Positions 1 to 8,316 of a stretch of DNA of 64,000 nt are shown piece by piece (position 1 is the stretch's first letter; the number at the start of each line of letters is the position of its first letter). Source of the stretch: Limibacter armeniacum (GTDB taxonomy: Bacteria > Bacteroidota > Bacteroidia > Cytophagales > Flammeovirgaceae). The stretch covers positions 124,001 through 188,000 of the forward strand of contig NZ_JBAJNO010000004.1 of the NCBI RefSeq assembly GCF_036880985.1. Reading direction: 5' to 3'. Below the pieces are notes generated by a model. It had not been told where the DNA came from. It did no database searches and worked only from the letters and a program-made list of their open reading frames with translations. Both the position numbers and the translations under genes were made by a program.

Positions 1-345
1 TGGAACTTGGCTTTGAATGAAAACCACGGACCAACAAACGGAGGTTGTCAGGATTGTAGAGGAGTAGTCACAATCAAGTCAGATCAGTCAGTGGCCTACA
101 ATGAGGAGTATTACGCATTGGCACATATGAGCAAGTTTGTCCGTCCGGGAGCAGAGCGGGTGAAATCCACGCTGCAAGGAGGACAAGGCATTGAGCATAT
201 CGCTTTTATCAATGAAGATGGCAGTAAGGTACTGGTACTGTTTAACAGCAATGCGACTACTGTCAATGCAGATGTGCTGGTAGGCGAGAATCAGTTCAGT
301 GTTGCTTTGGAAGGTGCATCAGCGGTTACACTGCTTTGGGAATAA
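1..345 (+). CDS. GH30 glycoside hydrolase, C-terminal part (cut by window start)
   Basis: The reading frame is open from the first base and ends at TAA 343-345, so only the last 114 residues are present. They match the tail of the GH30 enzyme at 3071-4495: WNLALNENHGP, GGCQDCRGVVTI, a YYALAHMSKFVRPGAERV-like segment and a short beta-sandwich ending VTLLWE. In GH30 this is the end of the (beta/alpha)8 barrel plus the side beta-domain. The catalytic residues lie upstream of the window. GH30 enzymes are retaining hydrolases of beta-glucosidic or related links; the subfamily cannot be told from this fragment. It is the first gene visible in a plus-strand operon, 27 bases before the SusE/F-like gene. 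Confidence 0.85.
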   Translation, partial: WNLALNENHGPTNGGCQDCRGVVTIKSDQSVAYNEEYYALAHMSKFVRPGAERVKSTLQGGQGIEHIAFINEDGSKVLVLFNSNATTVNADVLVGENQFSVALEGASAVTLLWE

Positions 346-372
346 TTAATCACTGTAAACATAGAATTTCAG

Positions 373-1449
373 ATGAAAAAGATAACAACCTTTTTGGCAT
401 ATGCAGCCCTGTTGATTCTAGGGTTTTCATGCCAGGACAACGATACAATGGACCCTATTGGAGGTTGGACACTTAGTGCACCAACTTTGGATGCAACTTT
501 GGCTGGAAGCACCATTACACTTTCAGAAGAGGCGCTTGATCCTATCACCGTAAAATGGAATGCAGCCCAGTCAACAGCTGGCTATCTGGTGACTTACAAA
601 GTGTTGGTTTCCCCTGAGAATGATACTGAAACAATTTGGTTTGAGAAAGCATCAGATAATGCAGGCAAGGGTACCTCTATCAGTATTTCGCATGCCGAAT
701 TGGATGATGCTCTTTCAACAGCAGGACTGGAAGTGGGAACCACTACAAAAGTAGCCCTGACAGTTGTAGCAAACAGCATGGAAACCTTAACGACAGACTC
801 TCAAGCATTCTCTGTAACGAGATTTGAGACAGAAGCAATGCCTTCATCACTGTACTTGTTTGAAGACGGAGAAATGGTCAAAGCATTGACAAAAGATGGT
901 CGCTCATTCATCTCAGAAGGATACCTGTCATTGTCAGCAGGTAAATCATATACCCTGAATACAGCAGAAGACCAAAGTGGTAAGAACTACTCATTGTCTG
1001 AAGCAATTGGAACTACTGCATCTCCTGATGGCGACAAGGTAGAAGGGAGTATCAGCTTTGAAGAAGGTGGAACTGATGCATTTACTGTCGCAAAGGATCA
1101 GCTATATCAGATTAGCCTTGACTTTGATAATACAATTGTGTCATGGAAGTACTACAACATCAAGTTATTCCATTGGGAAAATTGGGATGGCAGAGATGAG
1201 TTACTGATGACCTATGAAACACCAAATACATTCACTCTGACTGCTACACTAAAAGCAGGTTATGAGATGAAGTTTAACTCTCCTTGGGACATACAGCTTG
1301 GAACAGAAACACCAGACGCACTTTCAGGAAACCTGATTAACGGTGGTGGCGAAAACTTCACCTGTATCACCGAAGATGGAGAATATACAGTGACCATCAC
1401 TGTGTCAGAAGACTACAGTGTAGGGACTTACCAGTTTGTGAAGAATTAG
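373..1449 (+). CDS. SusE/SusF-like outer-membrane glycan-binding lipoprotein
   Basis: 358 residues. The signal peptide is of lipoprotein type with a lipobox ending LGFSC (Cys20), followed by acidic and polar residues as is usual for surface-exposed Bacteroidota lipoproteins. Residues about 25-150 fit the SusE N-terminal Ig-like domain (an ITVKWNAAQSTAGYLVTYKV-type strand pattern). The rest holds two beta-rich modules with WENWDG and SPWDIQLG, like the starch-binding modules of SusE/SusF. Such proteins sit on the cell surface and hold glycan for the SusCD importer. It lies between GH30 genes, so the ligand is probably the same beta-glucan-type polymer; that is inference from context. Confidence 0.8.
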   Translation: MKKITTFLAYAALLILGFSCQDNDTMDPIGGWTLSAPTLDATLAGSTITLSEEALDPITVKWNAAQSTAGYLVTYKVLVSPENDTETIWFEKASDNAGKGTSISISHAELDDALSTAGLEVGTTTKVALTVVANSMETLTTDSQAFSVTRFETEAMPSSLYLFEDGEMVKALTKDGRSFISEGYLSLSAGKSYTLNTAEDQSGKNYSLSEAIGTTASPDGDKVEGSISFEEGGTDAFTVAKDQLYQISLDFDNTIVSWKYYNIKLFHWENWDGRDELLMTYETPNTFTLTATLKAGYEMKFNSPWDIQLGTETPDALSGNLINGGGENFTCITEDGEYTVTITVSEDYSVGTYQFVKN

Positions 1450-1469
1450 TAGTTGGATAAATAAGAGTT

Positions 1470-1497
1470 GGGTGGCTGCCTTTTTGTGCAGTCGCCC
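1470..1497 (+). terminator. Hairpin between the SusE/F-like and GH30 genes
   Basis: GGGTGGCTGC (1470-1479) pairs, with wobbles, with GCAGTCGCCC (1488-1497) around an eight-base loop. No U-tract follows, so it is more likely an mRNA processing or stabilising hairpin than a full terminator. It falls in the 77-base gap between 1449 and 1527. Confidence 0.35.
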
Positions 1498-1526
1498 TAA
1501 CCCCCAAAAAATTGATGTCAGAAGAA

Positions 1527-3017
1527 ATGAAAAGATATATATCAATTGGACTTTTAGCATTGACAACAGCCGCTTGTCAACCTGCTGAAGCCCCTCAAGA
1601 AGCAAAGAGCGAGGCAAAAAAGAATGTACCTGTAAACTCAAAAACAGTATCGGTTTATACAACGGCTAAAGATACCGACCTGAAGATTTCAAAAGGGGAG
1701 GAGCTTGTCTTCGGAGCTTACAAGCAACCTGTAGAGACGGAGCATTTTATTTACCTGGATACGGCACACCATTTTCAGAAGTTTGTCGGGATTGGTGGGG
1801 CAGTAACAGATGCATCAGCAGAGGTTTTTGCCACATTGTCTGAAGAAAAGCAGCAGGATTTCTTAAAGGCTTATTACGATCAGGAAAATGGTATTGGCTA
1901 CTCCTTGATGCGTACCACGATTCATAGTGCAGACTTTGGACCTGGCAGCTATACTTACGTAGCAGATAATGATGATGAGCTTAAGACATTCAACATCGAG
2001 CATGATGAGAAGTACCGTATCCCACTGATCAAAAAGGCGATGGAGACAGCTGGGCAGATGTTGCCTCTTTATGCCAGCCCTTGGAGCCCTCCAGCTTGGA
2101 TGAAAGACAACAACAATATGCTGAAAGGCGGTAAACTGCTTCCTGAGTTCAGACAGACTTGGGCAGACTACTATGTGAAGTTTATTCAGGCATATGAAGC
2201 CAAAGGATTACCAATCTGGGGATTGACAGTGCAGAATGAGCCAATGGCCGTTCAACGTTGGGAGTCATGTGTTTATACTGCTGAAGATGAGAGAGACTTT
2301 GTGAAAAATTACTTGGGCCCGACACTGCACAAAAATGGTATGGCGGACAAGAAACTGATTGTTTGGGATCATAACAGGGACCTGATTTACCAAAGAGCCA
2401 GTACGATTCTGAATGATAAAGAAGCTGCCAAATATGTATGGGGTGTTGGTTTCCACTGGTACGAGACTTGGACTGGAAGCGGAATGAATTTCGAAAACCT
2501 GAAGAATGTACATGAGGCATATCCTGACAAGAACTTGGTATTTACAGAGGGTTGTGTTGAGAAGTTCAAGTGGGATGAAATGGATAATTGGGCATTGGGT
2601 GAGCGATACGGTTATAGCATGATCAATGATTTCAATAACGGAACGGTAGCGTGGACAGACTGGAACATTCTGTTAAATGAAAATGGTGGACCAAACCATG
2701 TTCAGAACTTCTGCTTTGCTCCAATTCATGCTGATACACGTACTGGAGAGCTGCATTATACTAACTCCTATTACTACATCGGACATTTCTCAAAATTCGT
2801 TCGTCCAGGTGCTGAGCGTATTATGTCTTCGTCAAGCCGTGATAACCTGCTGACAACAGCCTTCAAAAATACAGATGGTAGCATTGCGATGGTCGTAATG
2901 AACAAGACTGACAAGGAAGTTACTTACAAGCTGGTGTATGGTGAGAAGGTGTTGGAAGCAAAAGCATTGCCTCACTCGATTTCAACACTGATGCTGGATC
3001 AGCCTCAGAATCTGTAA
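1527..3017 (+). CDS. GH30 family glycoside hydrolase (lipoprotein)
   Basis: About 497 residues from ATG 1527. The frame also opens at TTG 1512 and ATG 1515, but MKRYISIGLLALTTAAC gives a clean lipoprotein signal with the lipid-bearing Cys17, so 1527 is preferred. The core is a GH30 clan-A barrel: FVGIGGAVTDASAEV near the N-terminus, YASPWSPPAWMKDN, the acid/base Glu in LTVQNEP (E238) and the nucleophile Glu in LVFTEGCV (E341). The C-terminal beta-domain contains HFSKFVRPGAERI. Both catalytic residues are present, so the enzyme should be active. Bacterial GH30 members with this layout include beta-glucosidases/glucosylceramidases and endo-beta-1,6-glucanases; the exact specificity is not decided here. 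It probably works at the cell surface. Confidence 0.9.
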   Translation: MKRYISIGLLALTTAACQPAEAPQEAKSEAKKNVPVNSKTVSVYTTAKDTDLKISKGEELVFGAYKQPVETEHFIYLDTAHHFQKFVGIGGAVTDASAEVFATLSEEKQQDFLKAYYDQENGIGYSLMRTTIHSADFGPGSYTYVADNDDELKTFNIEHDEKYRIPLIKKAMETAGQMLPLYASPWSPPAWMKDNNNMLKGGKLLPEFRQTWADYYVKFIQAYEAKGLPIWGLTVQNEPMAVQRWESCVYTAEDERDFVKNYLGPTLHKNGMADKKLIVWDHNRDLIYQRASTILNDKEAAKYVWGVGFHWYETWTGSGMNFENLKNVHEAYPDKNLVFTEGCVEKFKWDEMDNWALGERYGYSMINDFNNGTVAWTDWNILLNENGGPNHVQNFCFAPIHADTRTGELHYTNSYYYIGHFSKFVRPGAERIMSSSSRDNLLTTAFKNTDGSIAMVVMNKTDKEVTYKLVYGEKVLEAKALPHSISTLMLDQPQNL

Positions 3018-3070
3018 TCAAAATCTTTTAACGAATAACCTTATTGGTTGTAATGACTAAAAATTTGGCT

Positions 3071-4495
3071 ATGAATTCTATAAATAAAAAAACATTACTG
3101 GCGTTAGGCTTGGCTGCATCCATATGGGCAGGTTGTGATAAGCAGACAGTTTCGCATAATGGACCATCTGAAGTAGTGGTAACCACTCCTGACAAGACCA
3201 AACTTTTTGAAAAGCAGCAAACCTTGGAAGCAAGCCTTTCAGAGAACGAGGAGCAAGTTCAGCACATTACCATTGATACGTCAAAAGTATATCAGGAGAT
3301 CGATGGATTTGGTTTTACGTTGACAGGTGGCAGTGCTTACCATATCAACAGGATGTCTCCTGAAGCAAGACAGCAGCTGTTGGAGGAACTGTTTGGAACC
3401 AAGGATGGGCAAGTAGGTTTCAGCTATTTGCGTATCAGTGTTGCAGCATCTGATCTTGATTTTGAAACTTATTCATATGATGATCTTCCAGAGGGAGTAG
3501 AGACTGACCCTGAGCTGAAGTACTTTACCTTGGCTAAGGCAAGAGAGGACCTGATTCCTGTTCTGAAGGACATTTTGAAAATATTTCCTGAGTTAAAAAT
3601 CATGGGATCTCCTTGGTCGCCACCAACGTGGATGAAGACCAATGGTGATACTAGGGGTGGTGAGCTGAAGCCAGAGTTTTATGGTGCATATGCAGATTAT
3701 CTGGTAAAGTACCTTGAGAAGATGGAAGAGGAAGGGATCCATATTGATGCCCTGACTATTCAGAATGAGCCGCTTCACCCAGGGAACAACCCAAGCTTGC
3801 TGATGCACCCTGAGGATCAGGCTGAGTTTATCAAGAACCATTTGGGACCAAAAATCAGAGAGGCTGCACTGTCTACCAAGCTGATTGCCTATGACCATAA
3901 TGCTGATAGACCTGACTATCCGATTACAATCCTGAATGATGAAGAAGCCAACCAATATGTAGACGGTTCTGCATTCCATTTATATGGAGGAACCATTGAT
4001 GCTTTGTCTGAAGTACACGAAGCACATCCGGATAAGAATATCTACTTCACGGAGCAGTGGATTGGCGCACCAGGTAACTTCAGTAAAGATATCCGTTGGC
4101 ATACACGTGAGCTGATTATCGGTGGTACACGTAACTGGAGCCGTACAGTGCTTGAGTGGAATCTGGCAGCTGACTCAAAGTTAGAGCCATATACAGACAG
4201 GGGAGGATGTAACCAGTGTTTGGGTGCCATCACTATAGATGGTGATACAGTAACAAGAAACCCAGCTTACTATATTATTGCCCATGCTTCGAGATATGTT
4301 CGTCCGGGAGCTGTAAGAGTAGAAAGCAATATACCTGATCATTTACCAAATGTAGCCTTCAAAACTACTGACAACAAAGTAGTGCAAATTGTGCTGAATG
4401 ATAGTGATGTAGATAAACAATTTGATGTGAATTACGGTGAAACCAAAAGACAGTTCAAGCTTGAAGCTGGAAGTGTTATGACAATTGTTTGGTAA
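3071..4495 (+). CDS. GH30 family glycoside hydrolase (lipoprotein)
   Basis: About 474 residues from ATG 3071; earlier in-frame starts are TTG 3044 and ATG 3053. MNSINKKTLLALGLAASIWAGC is a good lipoprotein signal, and 3071 is preceded by an AT-rich stretch typical of Bacteroidota starts. GH30 signatures are IDGFGFTLTGGSAY, MGSPWSPPTWMKTN, acid/base Glu in LTIQNEP (E233) and nucleophile Glu in YFTEQWIG (E328). The tail (GGCNQCLGAITI, ASRYVRPGAVRV) closely resembles the truncated GH30 at 1-345 and less so the one at 1527-3017, so the three enzymes probably have related but distinct specificities. This is the last gene of the operon; a strong terminator follows. Confidence 0.9.
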   Translation: MNSINKKTLLALGLAASIWAGCDKQTVSHNGPSEVVVTTPDKTKLFEKQQTLEASLSENEEQVQHITIDTSKVYQEIDGFGFTLTGGSAYHINRMSPEARQQLLEELFGTKDGQVGFSYLRISVAASDLDFETYSYDDLPEGVETDPELKYFTLAKAREDLIPVLKDILKIFPELKIMGSPWSPPTWMKTNGDTRGGELKPEFYGAYADYLVKYLEKMEEEGIHIDALTIQNEPLHPGNNPSLLMHPEDQAEFIKNHLGPKIREAALSTKLIAYDHNADRPDYPITILNDEEANQYVDGSAFHLYGGTIDALSEVHEAHPDKNIYFTEQWIGAPGNFSKDIRWHTRELIIGGTRNWSRTVLEWNLAADSKLEPYTDRGGCNQCLGAITIDGDTVTRNPAYYIIAHASRYVRPGAVRVESNIPDHLPNVAFKTTDNKVVQIVLNDSDVDKQFDVNYGETKRQFKLEAGSVMTIVW

Positions 4496-4530
4496 AAACT
4501 GAACCGTTTTATTTTTTGTTAGCCAACACA

Positions 4531-4561
4531 AGACCTTCGTTTTTGCGAAGGTCTTTTTTTT
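4531..4561 (+). terminator. Rho-independent terminator of the GH30 operon
   Basis: Perfect 9-bp stem AGACCTTCG (4531-4539) / CGAAGGTCT (4546-4554) with a six-base loop, followed by a run of T to 4561. It lies 36 bases after the GH30 stop and separates the operon from the convergent oxidoreductase gene. Confidence 0.85.
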
Positions 4562-4637
4562 GATAAAAAAAGCAGTTACCCATCTAATGCCAAATGAGTA
4601 ACTGCCGCTTATCTAAAGGTCTGTTCGTATGCTTATA

Positions 4638-5525
4638 TTAAGCGTAAACAGCTGTAAGGAAGTCTTTCATGGATTGAGTTTCTCTGCCCAATATCTTTTC
4701 AAAGTCATTAACCTGTTGGTCAAATTCACCGTCTGCAATACCCAGACTAAACATGGTCAACATACCAATAATGCCTTCAGGTAATCCGTATGAAGCCATG
4801 GTACTTTCAAAATCCTCTTTGGTTGGTGATACATAGTTAATCTGTTCACCAGTAACCTCTGAAATGATTTGAGCAATCTGTTCAAAAGTAACAGTTTGGC
4901 TACCGTTAAACTCATAGATTTTGTTTTCATGAGCTTTGGCATCCGCTAGGATATTGGCAGCAGCTTCAGCAAGGTCTCTTCTGGATACAAATGCAGTGCT
5001 TCCTTTACCGGTAGGAAGGTAAATGGTTTTGCTTTCCAGTAGCTTGGCTTTGTCACCAATAAACATTGGGATCACCTCCCCATAAAGGTTGTGTCTCAGA
5101 AGCGTGTAGTTAATGCCAGACTCCTTGATCAATTCTTCTGTTTGAGCGTGCAAGCCAACAACCAGATGTAGTGGAGCATCTTCACTTTCATTCTTTCTTA
5201 CGGAGCTTGTATAGAGGATATGCTTGATGTCAGCTTTTTTGGCAGCATTGACAACATTCTTGTGTTGTTCAAATCTAGCAACCAAGTCATTTCCTGAAAC
5301 AAAATAAAGTACCTCAATTCCTGTAAAAGCTTCATTGAGGCTCTCAGGTTGGTCATAGTCCCCTTCTCTTACCTCAATTCCTTTTTGACGAAACTGTACA
5401 GCTTTTTCACTGTTGCTGTCTCTTACCATTACAGCAATGTCTTCTGTAGGGAGTTTTTCACCCAAAAATGCTGTTACGGTACTTCCTAGTCCTCCTGTCG
5501 CTCCTGTAATTAATATTTTAGCCAT
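4638..5525 (-). CDS. NmrA-family NAD(P)-dependent oxidoreductase, QorB-like
   Basis: 295 residues. The N-terminus ILITGATGGLGSTV is a Rossmann GxxGxxG dinucleotide-binding motif, and the length and later motifs (LYTSSVRKNE, LLRHNLYGEVIP, YEFNGSQTVTFEQIA) fit the NmrA/atypical short-chain dehydrogenase group that includes E. coli quinone oxidoreductase QorB. No signal peptide is present, so it is cytoplasmic. It is transcribed divergently from an HxlR regulator at 5694-6059, the same arrangement as qorB/qorR (ytfG/ytfH) in E. coli. A role in reducing quinones or other reactive carbonyl compounds is inferred from family and context, not shown by the sequence. Confidence 0.8.
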   Translation of the reverse strand: MAKILITGATGGLGSTVTAFLGEKLPTEDIAVMVRDSNSEKAVQFRQKGIEVREGDYDQPESLNEAFTGIEVLYFVSGNDLVARFEQHKNVVNAAKKADIKHILYTSSVRKNESEDAPLHLVVGLHAQTEELIKESGINYTLLRHNLYGEVIPMFIGDKAKLLESKTIYLPTGKGSTAFVSRRDLAEAAANILADAKAHENKIYEFNGSQTVTFEQIAQIISEVTGEQINYVSPTKEDFESTMASYGLPEGIIGMLTMFSLGIADGEFDQQVNDFEKILGRETQSMKDFLTAVYA

Positions 5526-5560
5526 TTTTGATGGATTTAATAGTTACTGAATTTATCTTT

Positions 5561-5664
5561 ACTTACTTATTGTATGATTACTTACTTTTAGTAAGTCAAA
5601 GGTAGATTGATCCTGACTGTGAATCAAGAACTTACGTTGTTGGGAGTTACTTACTTGAAAGTAA
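5561..5664. promoter_or_regulatory. Operator-like repeats in the divergent promoter region
   Basis: ACTTACTT occurs at 5561-5568 and 5580-5587, and TTACTTACTT at 5647-5656. Two of these are parts of inverted repeats: ACTTAC-TTTTA-GTAAGT (5580-5596) and TTACTT-GA-AAGTAA (5651-5664). They lie between the oxidoreductase start (5525) and the HxlR start (5694). HxlR-family dimers bind inverted repeats in such shared regions, so these are likely sites for the neighbouring regulator, repressing both genes. The binding itself is inferred. Confidence 0.6.
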
Positions 5665-5693
5665 TTATTATTGACAATCAGCAGTTTATAGCA

Positions 5694-6059
5694 ATGAAAG
5701 AAATGAAAAAATATAATGATGCTGATAGGTGTCCTATCCGTAATATCTTAGACAGGTTTGGAGACAAATGGTCAACGCTAATACTTTTGGTTTTAGACGA
5801 AGGTCAGACGCTTCGTTTCAATGAGATTTATAAATGCATTGAATCTATCTCCCAAAAAATGTTGACCGTGACGCTTAAAAATTTGGAAGCAGATGGCTTG
5901 ATCAAAAGAACGGTCTACCCACAAGTGCCACCAAAGGTAGAGTATGAACTTACAGAAAGAGGGCGAAGTCTTCTGCCGATCATCCATGAATTAGTAGAGT
6001 GGGCTAAAGGAAATATGGATAATATTATGAAAGATAGAGAGCTGAGTACAAGGGTATAA
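5694..6059 (+). CDS. HxlR-family winged-helix transcriptional regulator
   Basis: About 121 residues from ATG 5694 (ATG 5703 is an alternative). The frame is open upstream to TTG 5607, but that extension would read through the operator repeats and lacks family similarity. The domain is typical HxlR: DRCPIRNILDRFGDKWST with the conserved Cys before the first helix, then the recognition region (SISQKMLTVTLKNLEADGL) and the wing (KVEYELTERGRSLLPI). HxlR proteins often sense reactive electrophiles, quinones or diamide through this Cys, as with QorR, YodB and HypR. It probably controls the divergent oxidoreductase and itself. Confidence 0.85.
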   Translation: MKEMKKYNDADRCPIRNILDRFGDKWSTLILLVLDEGQTLRFNEIYKCIESISQKMLTVTLKNLEADGLIKRTVYPQVPPKVEYELTERGRSLLPIIHELVEWAKGNMDNIMKDRELSTRV

Positions 6060-6357
6060 ATAAAGGATCTTTTATGGTAAAATGGACATCTTGAAAGCTT
6101 AAGGAAACAGGCTAAATAAGGTGGGCGAGTATCTTTTGATTTATCCATTTAGAAAAGATATGCCTGACCGTTTATTCTCAAAATATATGCTGTTGATTTA
6201 GGGTCTTTTTAGGTGATTTATTTTGTATTATACATAGTTATAATTGAACAATGTAATTGCTTATATCTTTCCTTTACAAAATATTCTATTTACCTTGCAT
6301 TAACATTTTTTCACCTATGCAATGTATCTATTGAAATAATTGTAATCAATCTGGACC

Positions 6358-6954
6358 ATGTTTGCACAGTCGAAAGAACTGTCAGAGCAGCTCTGTCAAG
6401 CTTTGGCAAAAGGTGATATCAAGGCTTTTGACTGGATCTATCAGTCTTATGCTCCTAGGTTAGCGGCTTTTCTGAAATCCTTTGCTCCTGATCCTTCTGC
6501 AATGGAGGACATTCTTCAGGACACTTTTATGAAGGTTTGGACTAACCGTGAACAGTTGGGGTCTGTCCGCTCTGTAGATGCATACCTTTTCACAATCGCT
6601 CGTAATACCGCACTTACCCACCTAGACCGTATAGGTAAACAAGCCCGTTATGCGCAAGAAGCAAGTGTATTCAAAGACTCCGTAACTACCCGAACAGATC
6701 GGGAAGTGGAAGACAAAAGTACTTGGGAATTGATACAAGGGATCATTGATTCTATGCCTGACAAAAGAAAGGAAGTGTTTCTGATGAACCGAATCCAAGG
6801 AAAATCTTATGCAGAAATAGCAGAAGAGTTAGAAATTTCTGTCAAAACTGTAGAGAAGCATATTTCATTGGCTATGAGTTTTTTAAAGGATAAGACAGGA
6901 GGCAAATTGGACATGTTTAGCATCATGCTATTCCTTTTTATTAAATTTTTTTAA
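6358..6954 (+). CDS. ECF sigma factor, FecI-like
   Basis: 198 residues. Region 2 covers about residues 25-95 (FDWIYQSYAPRLAAFL, MEDILQDTFMKVWTNRE) and region 4 about 130-185 (MPDKRKEVFLMNRIQGKSY, then the helix-turn-helix EELEISVKTVEKH). This is the Bacteroidota family of RNA polymerase sigma-70 factors paired with FecR proteins. The gene is followed after 75 bases by a FecR gene and then SusC with an STN domain. The expected circuit is substrate binding by SusC, signalling through the STN domain to FecR, release of this sigma factor, and transcription of the SusCD operon. The start at ATG 6358 gives the usual short N-terminus. The tail FSIMLFLFIKFF is unusually hydrophobic. Confidence 0.9.
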   Translation: MFAQSKELSEQLCQALAKGDIKAFDWIYQSYAPRLAAFLKSFAPDPSAMEDILQDTFMKVWTNREQLGSVRSVDAYLFTIARNTALTHLDRIGKQARYAQEASVFKDSVTTRTDREVEDKSTWELIQGIIDSMPDKRKEVFLMNRIQGKSYAEIAEELEISVKTVEKHISLAMSFLKDKTGGKLDMFSIMLFLFIKFF

Positions 6955-7029
6955 AAACGGGGTAGGGTAAAACCGCTTAGGTTGAGTCTACCTAGTAGAA
7001 TCGCTCGAAAAACAGGCAGAAAATAGAAG

Positions 7030-8052
7030 ATGGATCAACAACTCTTTCAGAAATATTGGCAAGGCGAATGTACTCAGCATGAAAAAGAAGAAGTAGAGCG
7101 TTGGATTCAAGAGCACCGAAGTCTGGATGCTTTGAACAGGAATATATATGCAGCTTGGGAAGCAAGTAATAGTTGGGAGATTCCTGATGGTGTTGACCTC
7201 TTGAGAGTGCAAAAGAAGTTACATGAAAGCCTAAAAGCTGATGCCATGGTATCTGAAGAAGGACATTTTTCAGCTAAGAAAAAGCCTAGGCGATTTGTGC
7301 CGCTTCAACTGCCTGTAGCAGCTTCTTGGCTAATAGGGTTGTTGCTCGGTCTTCTGACTTATTGGGGAGCGGATCATTGGGAAGGTTTTCCTAAAGAGAA
7401 ATGGATTGCTGAGTACATGCCTTCTGAGATGCAAACGGAACATGTATTACCCGATGGAACCAAGTTTTGGTTGAATGCGAATTCTACTTTGGAGTATCCC
7501 GAAAGTTACTCGTCTGAAAAACGGTTGGTACACTTAAATGGAGAAGCTTATTTTCAAGTACAAAAAGATCCGACTCATCCTTTCCGTATTGAGATGGAAG
7601 GTATGGAAATCGAAGTGCTGGGCACTGAATTCAATGTGCGTGCATATAACACAGAGAATTTAGCGCAAGTGGACCTTTTGGAAGGTAAAGTCAGGCTAAA
7701 GACAAGAGGGAAAATCATCCAGATGAAACCAGGTCAGTCGCTGCTTTACAACAAGACGAATGAGCGTTTTGAGGCGAAAAGGTTGGAGGAGGATATTTTA
7801 GGTGTTTGGAGGAATGGCGAGATCGCTTTCCGACGGATGAACCTTGAGGCGATTGCTATGCGACTATCCAAGTACTATGGGTATGAGTTCACTTTCTCAG
7901 ATTCATTTCTAAAGAAAGGGCTTTACACGGCTCGTTTTCAGGATAAAAAATTAGCTGAAATACTTTTGACCCTTAGCCAGACAGGTGGTTTTGAGTTTAA
8001 GATTGATGATGAAAAGCAAAAGGTTTTACTGAAACCTTCAAGTAAGCACTAG
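7030..8052 (+). CDS. FecR-family anti-sigma factor
   Basis: 340 residues. A cytoplasmic N-terminal region of about 90 residues is followed by one membrane helix (about 95-113, PVAASWLIGLLLGLLTYW). The periplasmic FecR domain (about 135-240) begins TEHVLPDGTKFWLNANSTL and contains GEAYFQVQKDPTHPFRI and EVLGTEFNVRAY. A C-terminal DUF4974 domain (about 260-340, FRRMNLEAIAMRLSKYYGY) is present. It should hold the ECF sigma factor at the inner membrane until the SusC STN domain signals. Its position directly after the sigma gene and before susC supports this. Confidence 0.9.
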   Translation: MDQQLFQKYWQGECTQHEKEEVERWIQEHRSLDALNRNIYAAWEASNSWEIPDGVDLLRVQKKLHESLKADAMVSEEGHFSAKKKPRRFVPLQLPVAASWLIGLLLGLLTYWGADHWEGFPKEKWIAEYMPSEMQTEHVLPDGTKFWLNANSTLEYPESYSSEKRLVHLNGEAYFQVQKDPTHPFRIEMEGMEIEVLGTEFNVRAYNTENLAQVDLLEGKVRLKTRGKIIQMKPGQSLLYNKTNERFEAKRLEEDILGVWRNGEIAFRRMNLEAIAMRLSKYYGYEFTFSDSFLKKGLYTARFQDKKLAEILLTLSQTGGFEFKIDDEKQKVLLKPSSKH

Positions 8053-8259
8053 TAATTTACCTGTTCGTTAGCTGCTTTTTAGAAATCATTTACGCTCCAA
8101 GCTAAGCAAGAATCAACCAGCTATGTCTATTGAATGTAGGCGTATTTAATATGAATTTGTTGGGACAACTGCGTCCTGATGACCAATTCAAATACTATTT
8201 CTTATTGTTTGTTTTTGAACAGGTGCAATCATTTTTGAGCCCTGTTGACTGTACCTTAT

Positions 8260-8273
8260 TGCTATGTATAGCA
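8260..8273. promoter_or_regulatory. Short palindrome upstream of susC
   Basis: TGCTAT-GT-ATAGCA is a perfect 6-bp inverted repeat 43 bases before the SusC start, in the 264-base gap after fecR. A role as an operator is possible but nothing else supports it; no convincing promoter was recognised beside it. Confidence 0.25.
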
Positions 8274-8316
8274 AACCCAAATTGTTACATTATTTATTCT
8301 ATCTTACTTTTTATTT

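Noticed and set aside
6213-6416. 67-residue plus-strand frame before the sigma factor
   Set aside because: It overlaps the start of the sigma gene in another frame, lies in AT-rich leader sequence, and has no family features.
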